From NCBI RefSeq assembly GCF_028292365.1, contig NZ_JAQGMM010000283.1:1-64000 (forward strand): DNA of 64,000 nt, given 5' to 3'. The DNA is from Caballeronia sp. GTDB taxonomy: Bacteria; Pseudomonadota; Gammaproteobacteria; Burkholderiales; Burkholderiaceae. This document shows positions 28,464 through 36,686 of this stretch, one piece after another; position 1 is the first letter of the stretch; every line of letters starts with the position of its first letter. The translations under genes were made by a program, and so were the position numbers. The notes below the pieces were generated by a model, which made no database searches, had not been told where the DNA came from, and saw nothing but the letters and a program-made list of their open reading frames with translations.

Positions 28464-28879
28464 CCCGCACCGCGAAGCGTACAAGTGTTCGCACCGCTCC
28501 CCGCGAGCATGCGCATGTGAGTCAGGCGCAGGGGAGTGTCGCTCGCTTTCCCTCGTTACTCGAACCCGATGACTCACTGGCGGATCACGTCGTCATGCCG
28601 CTTATGCCGGTCATGCAGCGAGCAACGACGGCGGGGCATTCGCATGGGTTGAGCGAAACAATGATCGAGCGGCTTCTTAAGCGCAACGACGTTGTATTGC
28701 TGATGGAATGCGATCAAGGAGTGTGCCGCGTCCCGTATCGCGGCAAGCAACGCAGGAGCGACGTACTGCGCTTCCTGAGAATAGCGGGGCCGCAGGCTCG
28801 GGCGCTTGTCTATAGCCATCAAGCTGAAGAGGGTCCTGTCTGGATCGACGTCATGTCGGGCGAAGTATCGGCCCGGTAA
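28460..28879 (+). CDS. Hypothetical protein, paralogue of the gene at 29300
   Basis: This 139-aa cytoplasmic protein starts at an ATG overlapping the tiny lipoprotein stop (track start is a GTG two codons earlier). The first 60 residues are polar and probably flexible. The C-terminal ~80 residues ('VCRVPYRGKQRRSDVLRFLR', 'ARALVYSHQAEEGPVWIDV', 'SGEVSAR') match the protein encoded at 29300-29560 block by block ('RAIRYRGKHTLRAVLGLLD', 'VRALVFSHTSDGDMLWVDI', 'TGELRS'). I do not recognise the family. The fold looks like a small alpha/beta domain; no catalytic motif is evident. Confidence 0.65.
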   Translation: MTRTAKRTSVRTAPREHAHVSQAQGSVARFPSLLEPDDSLADHVVMPLMPVMQRATTAGHSHGLSETMIERLLKRNDVVLLMECDQGVCRVPYRGKQRRSDVLRFLRIAGPQARALVYSHQAEEGPVWIDVMSGEVSAR

Positions 28880-28987
28880 CAGAGCGCCAGCATCTGCCTG
28901 CATTTCTCGCGTCTCGTGCCGCTTGCGGGCTCGATGGAGAGTAGTGTCGATTAGCGCCGCTTCATCTGCGGTAAGGACACGTTGTTA

Positions 28988-29215
28988 ATGATTCTGTATT
29001 TTATGAGCCAACGAGATGCCATCAAGTATCTCGTGGAAGTCCGGCGTGACACGTTAACCAAGCCAAGCTCGGAAGTCATTGTTAAAACGCATTTGCATGA
29101 AAGTCCCGGTGTTGAAGGCGTCGAACGCGTTCTTCTCGACGTCAGGGCCGCCCGTACCGCGTATTTCGTGGAATGCGGTTCGACGGTGGGCGACCGGATC
29201 GTGTTTATTACCTGA
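28988..29215 (+). CDS. Hypothetical small protein (75 aa)
   Basis: This ORF has a reasonable protein composition ('MSQRDAIKYLVEVRRDTLT', then beta-like 'RTAYFVECGSTVGDRIVFIT'). An AAGGA lies about ten bases before the ATG at 28988; in-frame TTG (28982) and ATG (29003) are alternatives. I do not recognise the family. It lies between the two paralogous small genes, plus strand, and converges on the second. Confidence 0.5.
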   Translation: MILYFMSQRDAIKYLVEVRRDTLTKPSSEVIVKTHLHESPGVEGVERVLLDVRAARTAYFVECGSTVGDRIVFIT

Positions 29216-29299
29216 ATGCCGCCATGCCCAACAGAGCTGATTGCGAGGAAGCCGTTTAGAAGAATCCGTCGCGTGAAACCCGGGTTCTTGATGCGTTGA

Positions 29300-29560
29300 T
29301 CATGCCGCCTCGAATCGCCACTCCTCAAAGCTTCTTAGCTCCCCAGTCTGGATGTCGACCCATAACATATCTCCGTCGGATGTGTGGCTGAAGACCAGCG
29401 CGCGAACCTCGCGCTGACTATCCAGGAGTCCCAGTACGGCCCGCAGTGTGTGTTTGCCGCGATACCGAATCGCACGGCTTGCCACACCTTGACCGCTAAC
29501 AAGCATGATGGGGTTGATGCGCACTTTGCAAGCAATCTCGCCGGTCGTGGAAAAATTCAT
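29300..29560 (-). CDS. Hypothetical protein, paralogue of the gene at 28460
   Basis: This 86-aa cytoplasmic protein starts at the ATG complementary to 29558-29560, with GGAGG five bases upstream; the track's longer start at 29578 has no such support. It consists almost entirely of the domain shared with the 28460 gene: 'YRGKHTLRAVLGLLDSQREV', 'ALVFSHTSDGDMLWVDIQTG'. The two genes are about 420 bases apart in opposite orientation. No function can be given. Confidence 0.68.
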   Translation of the reverse strand: MNFSTTGEIACKVRINPIMLVSGQGVASRAIRYRGKHTLRAVLGLLDSQREVRALVFSHTSDGDMLWVDIQTGELRSFEEWRFEAA

Positions 29561-30020
29561 TTCATCCTCCAAGTACATTCAATACTCAGTGATAACGTCA
29601 GCGGTGCGAACAACCTTAGGTTTCGAAAGGCCCGGTAAGAGAGTTGTCTAAGTGACGTTATTTACTTAAGAGACCAGGCCATCAAATAGCCGATCGTGAG
29701 GTCAAGTTGTTTGCATTCAACGCTTGCAAAAAATATAAGAATTGCACCCTTTCGCAAGCTGGCGACCAAGCGGAAGGTAATGACTTCGTTACCGGATCTT
29801 TCATTGTCGTGGCAGCATCGCTTAGTCCATAAGACTACCGGCATGCTAGCCGGATTCAGCTTCTTACCTCGCCTTTCCAACACTACAGATTCCTGCTTGC
29901 CGGGTCGATATGACGTCTGGGCGAATGGATCCGTGCGCTCGCCATTCAATCATCAGCACCACTGCCAACCTGTTTCATGCAGCCGATTCTGCGTCACGGA
30001 ACAACCAACCGAGAGACACC
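29561..30020. other. 460-bp intergenic region
   Basis: It holds the promoters of the 29300 gene (minus) and of the 30021 gene (plus). A 95-codon minus-strand ORF inside has no ribosome binding site or recognisable features, and I do not call it. Confidence 0.4.
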
Positions 30021-30740
30021 ATGGCACTCGATTCCAGCATGTCAATTTCATCTTCGGATTTTCCCGGCAACACGGCCAAGCAATCGCCCAGTGCGCCCAG
30101 CAGCGCGCTTCCTGAGCGACCATCGGCGGCATCGTCAGGAAGCGGAGACACCTTGATGGCGGCACTCAAGCTGACGTTGCAACGCATGGGGCTGGACCCG
30201 AGCGGGTTTGCGTCGGCCAGTAGTGGCGCCACCGACACGGATTCGTTGGCTGGCAGCTCCGGCATTGCGGCCGGATCCCACGCGCGCGAAGAGGCAAACA
30301 AAAACGCAGGCAAGCAATTTCTGGTGGCGCTGTATCAGGCACTTGTCCTGCAACACGGTCTCAACGCGCCTGTTCAGCAAGAGGGTGATGCTGCGCCAGT
30401 GGATCAGGTGACATCGGCCTATGTCGATCTTGGCTCTTCCATAGAAGAGCTTGCGAAGACTGTCCGGTCTGCCTTCGTGGACGGCGACAGGCCAGTCGAC
30501 GCCTGGGACTGGCAGCTAGACGACCCCCTGGGGCCCACGTCCGGCAGTGATGCTGGGGCGAGCGAGAACACCAAAATTGCCGGAGCTGTCAGCATGCTCG
30601 ACAACGCATTGCAATCCTATGTAGCGCCTGATGGTGACTCGGGAGAGGTGTCGTTAGCCGATGTTCTGGATGGTTTGAGCGAAGAGACCAAGGGCGTTAG
30701 ATGGGATCCGATAGGACTGTTAGTCGACGTGAAGATCTAG
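30021..30740 (+). CDS. Hypothetical Ser-rich acidic protein (239 aa)
   Basis: The start at 30021 has GAGAGACACC just before the ATG and replaces the track's far upstream start. The first ~45 residues and residues 60-85 are Ser/Ala/Gly-rich and probably disordered. Between and after them are helical segments ('GDTLMAALKLTLQRMGLD', 'NAGKQFLVALYQALVLQHGL', 'AYVDLGSSIEELAKTVRSAF', 'AVSMLDNALQSYVAPD'). No signal peptide. I do not recognise the family. The helical, Ser/Thr/Asp-rich, Cys-free composition is seen in some secreted or chaperone-bound proteins, but that is only a resemblance. Confidence 0.6.
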   Translation: MALDSSMSISSSDFPGNTAKQSPSAPSSALPERPSAASSGSGDTLMAALKLTLQRMGLDPSGFASASSGATDTDSLAGSSGIAAGSHAREEANKNAGKQFLVALYQALVLQHGLNAPVQQEGDAAPVDQVTSAYVDLGSSIEELAKTVRSAFVDGDRPVDAWDWQLDDPLGPTSGSDAGASENTKIAGAVSMLDNALQSYVAPDGDSGEVSLADVLDGLSEETKGVRWDPIGLLVDVKI

Positions 30741-30806
30741 GCTTCCCGGTGCCAAACGATGATCGGGAGCGCAAGTCAGGTGCTTGCATTAATTGCGGCT
30801 AAGACA

Positions 30807-30900
30807 GTGCGGTAAGTGCTGGTAAGGAGTCGAGAAAAAGCGGTGATCTTTCATTAATCGACCCTAGCCGTTAAGCGTGATCATTCAATGTCGAAAGAGA
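30807..30900 (+). repeat. Conserved leader, copy B
   Basis: Second copy of the element at 26257-26349. It carries GTAAG and GGTAAG hexamers 10 bases apart and the shared 3' end 'atcattcaatgtcgaaaga'. It precedes the small genes leading into flgH. Confidence 0.5.
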
Positions 30901-31163
30901 GTTCTAGCGACCTGGCATGCGCTCAAGTCTCCCTTGACGCTGCCTCGATCCCCTCATCTTTATTGAAAGCGAGCCTGATCATGAATGTTAACAACTATAG
31001 TCCTGCAGAACGTATCGCACCAACACCCATGCGCCCGACCGGCGGCAGCGCAGCCGGCAATAGCGCTAAAACCGATTCGCCGTCGCTGCCGATTGAGCAA
31101 GCCACCCCTCCCGCGCTGCCATCGAACGGCTTGGTTGGCACACGCATCAACACTAGCGCCTGA
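30888..31163 (+). CDS. Possible small Pro-rich protein (91 aa or shorter)
   Basis: The ORF begins at the ATG inside leader copy B; an internal ATG at 30981 ('MNVNNYSPAERIAPTPMRPT') would give a 60-aa protein. Neither start has a strong ribosome binding site. The second half is rich in Pro, Ser and Ala without a predicted fold. It ends 19 bases before the next gene. I keep it as possible, with the shorter form more likely. Confidence 0.35.
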   Translation: MSKESSSDLACAQVSLDAASIPSSLLKASLIMNVNNYSPAERIAPTPMRPTGGSAAGNSAKTDSPSLPIEQATPPALPSNGLVGTRINTSA

Positions 31164-31182
31164 AAGGGTAGCGGCCTTATTT

Positions 31183-31380
31183 ATGTTCAATTTGCAGTCT
31201 TATAAACGCTGCGTGCGGCTAGCGGCATGCCTCATGGCGGGCGTGGTCATATTGCCGATGGAGGGTTGCGCGGTAGCTGCACTGCCGTGCCGCCTGGTAT
31301 CGGCTACGCTCAAGATCGTGCCGGCCGTGGGTCATGCGGCTGCCGCGCCGTTCGATACATGCGCCGACGCGATCGATTGA
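31183..31380 (+). CDS. Small lipoprotein, DUF6726-like
   Basis: This 65-aa protein has a basic start ('MFNLQSYKRCVRL'), a hydrophobic core and a lipobox 'LPMEGC' with Cys at residue 29. The mature part reads 'AVAALPCRLVSATLKIVPAV' and ends 'APFDTCADAID', with two more Cys. Burkholderiaceae carry a small lipoprotein family of this kind (I recall it as DUF6726). The role is unknown. It starts between the Pro-rich ORF and flgH, all on the plus strand. Confidence 0.6.
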   Translation: MFNLQSYKRCVRLAACLMAGVVILPMEGCAVAALPCRLVSATLKIVPAVGHAAAAPFDTCADAID

Positions 31381-31541
31381 CAATGTCCGACTCGCCGCTC
31401 AAAACGACGAGTGACGAGCGGTCGAGGCCGGCTTAGGGGTCAGGCTTGGCGCTTAGCGACAAGTCGACGATTCAGACGCTGCTCATTATCTGATCGTGCC
31501 ACGCGCGGCCAAGAATCTTAATCTGGCGAACCATTAAAAAC

Positions 31542-32213
31542 ATGAACTCGTTAAAGTTTGTGATTCTGACTAGTGGTATGGTTTCGTTAGCCGGATGCTC
31601 AGGTGGCTCGAATTCTATCGTCGATATGCCGACGTTCGCGCCGGTCGTGGTTTCAAGTCCGTTGAATATCGAAACGGGGGGCGCGATCTTCCAGGGTGGC
31701 AACACGTTGGCCTTGTATGAAACGCCTCGCGCACAGCACGTGGGCGACGTATTGACGATCCGTCTCTCGGAATCCTACTCGGCTAATAACAGCGGCGATG
31801 CGTCAGCCAATCGATCGAGCGACATCAGCGCGCAAGCCGCCGACCAGTCTAGCGGCGCAGCAGCACGACTGGCCAAGCTGTTTAACATCGGATCCGCTAG
31901 CACCACATTCAAAGGTCAGGGCGCTGTGTCGAACACGACGGGGATGACTGGGACGCTGGCCGTGTCGGTTATCGCCACGCTGCCGACGGGGAACCTTGTG
32001 ATTGCGGGGGACAAGATCATTGCGATGAACCAGAACCGCGATCGCCTGCGGTTGTCGGGTATCGTGAATCCTAAGGACATCGAGGTTGGAAACTACGTAT
32101 CGTCCAGTAAAGTTGCCAACGCGCGAATTGAGCAAGCAGGTGTCGGCATGCTCGCCGACGCGACAACGGTAGGCTGGCTGCAACGAATGTTCCTTAGCGT
32201 GCTGACGTTCTGA
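31542..32213 (+). CDS. flgH: Orphan flagellar L-ring protein FlgH homologue
   Basis: This 223-aa lipoprotein matches FlgH in length and motifs: lipobox 'VSLAGC', 'HVGDVLTIRLSES', 'STTFKGQGAVSNTTGMTGTL', 'NLVIAGDKIIAMNQNRDRLR', 'GIVNPKDIE' and the C-terminal 'MLADATTVGWLQRMFL'. In flagella FlgH forms the outer-membrane L-ring around the rod and works with FlgI (P-ring). No flgI, rod, hook or other basal-body gene is in the window. The Ser/Asn/Ala-rich middle and weak ribosome binding site are unremarkable. It is either a duplicated flgH whose partners are elsewhere or a ring reused in another envelope system. Confidence 0.85.
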   Translation: MNSLKFVILTSGMVSLAGCSGGSNSIVDMPTFAPVVVSSPLNIETGGAIFQGGNTLALYETPRAQHVGDVLTIRLSESYSANNSGDASANRSSDISAQAADQSSGAAARLAKLFNIGSASTTFKGQGAVSNTTGMTGTLAVSVIATLPTGNLVIAGDKIIAMNQNRDRLRLSGIVNPKDIEVGNYVSSSKVANARIEQAGVGMLADATTVGWLQRMFLSVLTF

Positions 32214-32392
32214 TCCTGCGAGGGTGGAGGGGCGGGGTTGGCGCCAGGTTCCTGGTAGCGACCGCGCCTGCGTCATCGCTGACCGCCTTGAGCCGGCGGC
32301 TTTCCGATGGATTGTTTCGTACAGAAGCCAAGACGGCCGGTTACCTTTCCCTCAACTAAACACTTAGCGCCCGCTTGGGCGCGGCACGTGCC

Positions 32393-32773
32393 TCACGGAG
32401 CGGACGGATGTTTCGCCAACGTGCTCAGGTCTTCATCCAGGCTCGTGCGAATGGTCGTAATTGCCTGGTCCACGTTGGTCGGGCGGAGCAGGTTGCGCGC
32501 CAGTGCTTCGTAGACGTATTGGCGGATTGCCGGAACCTGCGTCTTTAGCAGGACGTCGTGGTAGATATCCCGCATCTCGCTTTCCCGGCCGTTCAGGTCA
32601 TAAAGCCGTTGCAAATGCTGTAGATCGTTCACCACCGCAAAGCCCGGTTCGAAGCCTTCGCGGCCAATGTGGCCGCCGTCCAGGTTGGATGGCAAAGTGC
32701 CTTGGGCGAGTGCGCTGCCGGCGCTGGTTGCCAGGACGCTTGCGAGAAGGAGAGTTTGGGTAAGTTGTTTCAT
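32393..32773 (-). CDS. Hypothetical secreted helical protein (126 aa)
   Basis: It has a Sec signal peptide ('LLLASVLATSAGSALAQ', cleavage near residue 23). The mature ~100 residues are mostly helical ('GFAVVNDLQHLQRLYDLNGR', 'QVPAIRQYVYEALARNLLRP', 'AITTIRTSLDEDLSTLAKHP'). No Cys, no recognised domain. Probably periplasmic. It is divergent from nothing close: a 700-bp gap lies to its right. Confidence 0.6.
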   Translation of the reverse strand: MKQLTQTLLLASVLATSAGSALAQGTLPSNLDGGHIGREGFEPGFAVVNDLQHLQRLYDLNGRESEMRDIYHDVLLKTQVPAIRQYVYEALARNLLRPTNVDQAITTIRTSLDEDLSTLAKHPSAP

Positions 32774-33470
32774 GATTATCGAGTAGGACTTCCCTCAAGC
32801 GGAAGTCGAGTAGAAAATGACAACGCAACCTCACCTTCGACGGGTGACGAGCTTGGCAACACTGCTGATCATTCGCCCGGTCGCAAACGGAAAGGCGTGG
32901 CGAACGAGCGTCACGCTGTACTCAAGCGACCTTCTTCGTATCTGGTCTCTGCATTGATCCCGGCTTCGACACTAGCCACAGACAATGCCCGGGATCGATC
33001 CTGCGAAGAAATCAGACTGCACGATCGTACTAAGCAATCTTCCACAACCTTTTATCAACGGGTGAAGAAGAACGCGGAGCACCGTTGCGATCCAGCCATT
33101 CCCCCACATGGCTTCTTCAATCTGCGGGGTTATGATTGCGCACTTTCGCTAGCACTGAAACGTCGAGCAGCATGCACGTTCGCCAAGTCCTTCCCGAATC
33201 TTATAAATAATTTCGCCGTGTTTATTCAAGTAGGCCGGGTGAGTACGTGGGTCTCCGAAATGCTTAGCAATTAAAGGAAATATTCCGTAAGCCTTAGGAC
33301 AAAGCCTCGTCTTTTCGACGCAATTTACTTGAGAGAAAAGGAGGATCATTCCGTTCAGGGTAGGTCGTTGCCAATACAATGGGACGCTTCTCCTAACGTT
33401 TTGGTCAAAGGATCGATGATCAATTCATCGATGATCCCTTTTTGAGCTCGGTAAAATTCGCGGAGGCAGC
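32774..33470. other. 697-bp intergenic region
   Basis: The 201-codon plus-strand ORF that crosses it starts antisense to the secreted-protein gene and has an unlikely composition, so I reject it. The right end holds a terminator-like hairpin (separate entry) and the ribosome binding site of the next gene. The part from about 33170 to 33310 is AT-rich. Confidence 0.45.
33412..33443 (+). terminator. Terminator-like hairpin upstream of the small membrane protein
   Basis: ATCGATGA and TCATCGAT form a perfect 8-bp stem with a 5-base loop, followed by gatccc and TTTTT. It lies 28 bases before the ATG at 33471, so it could end transcription from upstream or act as an attenuator. Confidence 0.45.
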
Positions 33471-33656
33471 ATGTTGCTAATCGGCGGTGCGGTGGGTTTT
33501 ATGTCCGGAGTGCTGCTTATGTTTTTTCTCCTGGGACATCGGGCGCCTGAGGATCGAGTAGTCGATCTCACCGGCACACTGATCACGCACAATCCGGCTA
33601 GCGCGGGGACACGGAGCGCGGAGGCGTTCTTGCGAGTGCTCGGTTCCCGGGCTTGA
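33471..33656 (+). CDS. Small single-pass membrane protein (61 aa)
   Basis: A good ribosome binding site (GGAGG, six bases before the ATG) supports translation. Residues 2-24 form one hydrophobic helix ('LLIGGAVGFMSGVLLMFFLL'), followed by a polar tail of about 37 residues ('DRVVDLTGTLITHNPASAGT'). It lies 72 bases upstream of flhC on the same strand, in the place where flhD would be expected, but has no similarity to FlhD that I can see. Function unknown. Confidence 0.55.
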   Translation: MLLIGGAVGFMSGVLLMFFLLGHRAPEDRVVDLTGTLITHNPASAGTRSAEAFLRVLGSRA

Positions 33657-33728
33657 ATTTTTGGGCTTAGCGCCATAGCGCTGGCCGACGTGGCAGTCGA
33701 GCGATTTATATAAGAAGAGGTTACGCCA

Positions 33729-34388
33729 ATGGCGAAGAAGAGCATTGCTGAAGACGCTCAAGATGTGATGCGGGCGGCCATTCTGATCGAACTCGGTGCC
33801 CGTATTCAAGTTCTGGAAAGCGAAGTCAACCTCTCCCGTGACCGCATGATTCGTCTTTATCAGGAAGTAAAGGGCGTATCGCCGCCGAAGGGCATGTTGC
33901 CGTTCTCAGTCGACTGGTTCCTGACGTGGGCACCGAATATTCACGCATCGCTCTTCTACAACATCTACAGATTCCTTAAGGATCTCGCGGGTTGTTCGCA
34001 TTTCGATGCATTGACGAAAGGCTACAAGCTTTATCTCGAGCATTGCGAGCGGCACGACAGCTACATCATGTTGAGCTTCACGCGCGCCTGGACGATCGTG
34101 CGTTTCTTCGACGCCGGCATCCTGCAGTTGACGCGATGCTGCAGCTGCACGGGCAAATTCGTCATGCGCAAGCAGGACGCGGCACATGGCGCGGTGTGCG
34201 GGATTTGCCAGCCGCCGTCGCGGGCGGGCAAGAGCGCCAAAACCGAGCCGCGCGTCACGCGAGACGAAACCGTGGGTGAATGCAGCACCGTACAGCCCGA
34301 GGCCGTGGATGCGTTGAATTCGACTCTAGCCGGCTACGTTGACGTGGAGCAGGCCAGGCACGAAGCATCCTGCAGGCAAGCTGCCTGA
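33729..34388 (+). CDS. flhC: Orphan FlhC-type flagellar transcriptional activator
   Basis: This 219-aa cytoplasmic protein matches FlhC: an N-terminal helical region ('LIELGARIQVLESEVNLSRD', 'LYQEVKGVSPPKGMLPFSVD', 'WFLTWAPNIHASLFYNIYRF') and a C-terminal zinc site with CxxC pairs in 'TRCCSCTGKFVMRKQD' and 'AVCGICQPP'. FlhC normally works only as the FlhD4C2 complex, activating flagellar class 2 promoters. No flhD is adjacent or elsewhere in the window. The C-terminal ~45 residues beyond the zinc site are a longer, polar tail than usual. It may pair with an FlhD encoded elsewhere or have a diverged role. Confidence 0.87.
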   Translation: MAKKSIAEDAQDVMRAAILIELGARIQVLESEVNLSRDRMIRLYQEVKGVSPPKGMLPFSVDWFLTWAPNIHASLFYNIYRFLKDLAGCSHFDALTKGYKLYLEHCERHDSYIMLSFTRAWTIVRFFDAGILQLTRCCSCTGKFVMRKQDAAHGAVCGICQPPSRAGKSAKTEPRVTRDETVGECSTVQPEAVDALNSTLAGYVDVEQARHEASCRQAA

Positions 34389-34515
34389 GTTGGCTGACTG
34401 CGTTGACTCACTGAGCCATGCGATAGAGTCCGCGAGTCCGGCTTTGCGTCACTGGACAACCGGGTTCTTGATGATATCGCGGCCTTTCTGGCCGCATTAT
34501 TGTTTCATTCTCTAA

Positions 34516-35094
34516 TCAATCCGACGTTGCAATCACCATCTTGTCGATGAGCGCGGTGACCTTGGTCGCCGTGCTCGCGAAGCGGTCCAGCTTGGCGCCG
34601 CTAGTCGCATAGCTGGCGGCGACCACGATCTTTCCCCTTTGGATCAACGTGAGGTTGATGGCGGAAAGATACTCGGTGTATCCGTCGGTGAATGTTCGAT
34701 GCCCCCAATCCGTGGCTGCACTGTAGACTAGTGTCGCTTCGCAACCGGGCGGTGAGGTCCCTGGCGCATACACGGTCGACTCCACCCCGCGTTTATGCAA
34801 AGCGTATTGCAATGCCGGAACAAAGTCGCCAACGGGGACCATGGAATTCCACTCGATGCAAACGGCGCGAAGGGATGCCTGATCACCATTGACGACGGTG
34901 GGTGACGAATGGTTCGACGCAATACTCAAGCCGGCTTGCACGACGGACCCGGCTGCATCAACAGCGGATATCACGGTCAATGCGCAGCCGGATAAGAAGC
35001 ATGGGCTGAGGACGGTGCAGATGAGCGAGGCGTAGCGCAGAGATTTTTTAACCCGGCAGGCGAGCAGGCTCATTGGTTTGGCGACGTCTGTCAT
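34516..35094 (-). CDS. Sbal_3080-like lipoprotein
   Basis: The mature part ('ICTVLSPCFLSGCALTVISA' with the lipobox at 'LSGC', then 'AVCIEWNSMVPVGDFVPALQ', 'KRGVESTVYAPGTSPPGCEA', 'YLSAINLTLIQRGKIVVAAS') resembles small lipoproteins named after Sbal_3080. The track start at 35166 would put the lipobox Cys at residue 61, too deep for a signal, so I use the ATG at 35094 (Cys at 37); 35073 is a further option. No start has a strong ribosome binding site. The family is of unknown function and probably sits in the outer membrane or periplasm. Confidence 0.6.
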   Translation of the reverse strand: MTDVAKPMSLLACRVKKSLRYASLICTVLSPCFLSGCALTVISAVDAAGSVVQAGLSIASNHSSPTVVNGDQASLRAVCIEWNSMVPVGDFVPALQYALHKRGVESTVYAPGTSPPGCEATLVYSAATDWGHRTFTDGYTEYLSAINLTLIQRGKIVVAASYATSGAKLDRFASTATKVTALIDKMVIATSD

Positions 35095-35549
35095 GCCGAG
35101 TCGAATGGCGGATTCGACAATAGCCGAACCGTATCCTTCGGTCTCACATTCGATCAAGCTAACCATGACGCCGCCACTCCTGTTTTTCGTTCTTCAACGG
35201 GTCGCGAGCAGGCACACTCGGTGAGAACCTTGCACGCTTGCACCAAGGCTGACTCGATCCCATGTGCGCTTGACGATGAAATGACCGCGATAACGGCGAG
35301 TGATATTCCTGCTGGCTTGCATGATTGAGTTCCGGGGATGAACAGGGCGCTGATTGCGATTCGACTAGCGGCAAGCAATGGATGGTCTGGCCGCCATCCC
35401 ATGGTCGCGTATCTCAGCCATCGACGAAACGGCAAGCAACAGATAGCTCCCGCACGTCCTTTCTCAACCTTTCCGTGACGCTCGAAAAATCACGCGGCTT
35501 GCACGGGACCGGTGCTTGTCGACCTTTCATCAAGCTGCATTAACTTTCA
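35095..35549. other. 455-bp intergenic region
   Basis: It lies between the lipoprotein gene and the secreted-protein gene, both minus. The short ORFs on both strands have no support. It should hold the lipoprotein promoter. Confidence 0.4.
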
Positions 35550-36272
35550 CTAACTCGCATCGACGCTGCTGGTTTTCCATTGCAGCACAACAGACTTCAC
35601 CCACGCGTCGGGTGCTTTCAGCAGATAAACGAGCGTGGCGTTACGGGTCGCCGGCAAGAAACGCAAAGTGATCGAGCTCACTGCGTTTTCCCATTCGTAG
35701 ACGGGCAGCGCGTTGCTCGTAGATGTGGAGGCGGTTGCACGAGCGTTAGCTCGCGGCGCGCCATAGCGGTCCGCCAGAGCGTGGCGCAGATCGGCTGCGG
35801 TGCCTTCGTCTATGACGAACGACATCTCATACAGCCTGAAGGTGCTTTGTCCGCTAACGCGTGCGAAGCGCAGCATGTGGTCCTGCGCCGGTGCGCCGTC
35901 GACCACGGCGCGCGATAGCGCCCATCCATTGGCTCGTTGATGCGCCCAGCGGCAAGCAACTGTCAGGCTTTCGCGCGTCTTCAGGCTCATGCCGAGGGAG
36001 CCGGCAATCACATCGGTCTCGCAGACCGGCACGCTGTCGATCGGGGTCGCCCTGACGGTCGCGCCTGCCTGGAATTCATCGAGCGTTATGCCGAGCGGGA
36101 TTCCACGAAACGCGAAGGGCGCATCTTGAAGGCGCCTTTTCTGATCGACGCCCTTGCTTCGGGAGCCGCCCGCATCGTGTGCGACCGGCTCCGCGCGCAC
36201 AGTGACAGACGGAGTGAGCGACAGCACGCCGCTAGCTAGCGCAAGGGCGCAGACAAACAAGGTGGGTTTCAT
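35550..36272 (-). CDS. Hypothetical secreted protein (240 aa)
   Basis: The N-terminus is a Sec signal peptide (about residues 1-27, 'LFVCALALASGVLSLTPSVT'). The mature part starts with a polar linker ('GGSRSKGVDQKRRLQ') and continues 'APFAFRGIPLGITLDEFQA', a pattern seen in periplasmic proteins where a short repeat 'FrGIPlGitldeF' begins a small alpha/beta domain. Two Cys (in 'PVCETDV' and 'VACRWAH') may pair. The family is not identified. It is probably monocistronic. Confidence 0.62.
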   Translation of the reverse strand: MKPTLFVCALALASGVLSLTPSVTVRAEPVAHDAGGSRSKGVDQKRRLQDAPFAFRGIPLGITLDEFQAGATVRATPIDSVPVCETDVIAGSLGMSLKTRESLTVACRWAHQRANGWALSRAVVDGAPAQDHMLRFARVSGQSTFRLYEMSFVIDEGTAADLRHALADRYGAPRANARATASTSTSNALPVYEWENAVSSITLRFLPATRNATLVYLLKAPDAWVKSVVLQWKTSSVDAS

Positions 36273-36686
36273 GACTCAGCCGATTGCCAACGCACGCATG
36301 TCTAATGCAATGCGTGTGGTTTGTTCCGCGAACCTGACTCGCTGTGGTGTTGCTAAAGGCTTTTGCCCGCGTTGGGCCATTGCTGGCACGTGAAGCCGGT
36401 TTGAGAAACCAGCAAGTTCTGGATTGCCGTGAAGGGTCATGATAAGCCTCGCGTAGCGCAGTGATTCCTAGCTTCTATTCGACACCACGCATGGAAGCCC
36501 CCGCTTGCGGGTGATCGATGCGCGGCGAAGCGTATTGCGTGTCGAATCATCGCACCGCGTCCGGGCGTGCGATGTGAGAAGGAGTGCGCGGTTTCCCGCA
36601 GTGCTTACGAGCTGTTTCCGCTGCTTACCAATTTTTAGCCGGAGCAACTCCGTGCTTAAGCGATTGGGAAATGGGGCGAGCCTGGG
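36273..36686. other. 414-bp intergenic region
   Basis: No convincing ORF. Near 36600-36640 two CTTAC elements (CTTACG, CTTACC) recall the GTAAG hexamers of the leader copies in opposite orientation, but the spacing differs. Confidence 0.35.

Noticed and set aside
32669-33274. 201-codon plus-strand ORF in a gene-poor region
   Set aside because: Its first third is antisense to a signal-peptide gene, the composition is poor, and no ribosome binding site is present.
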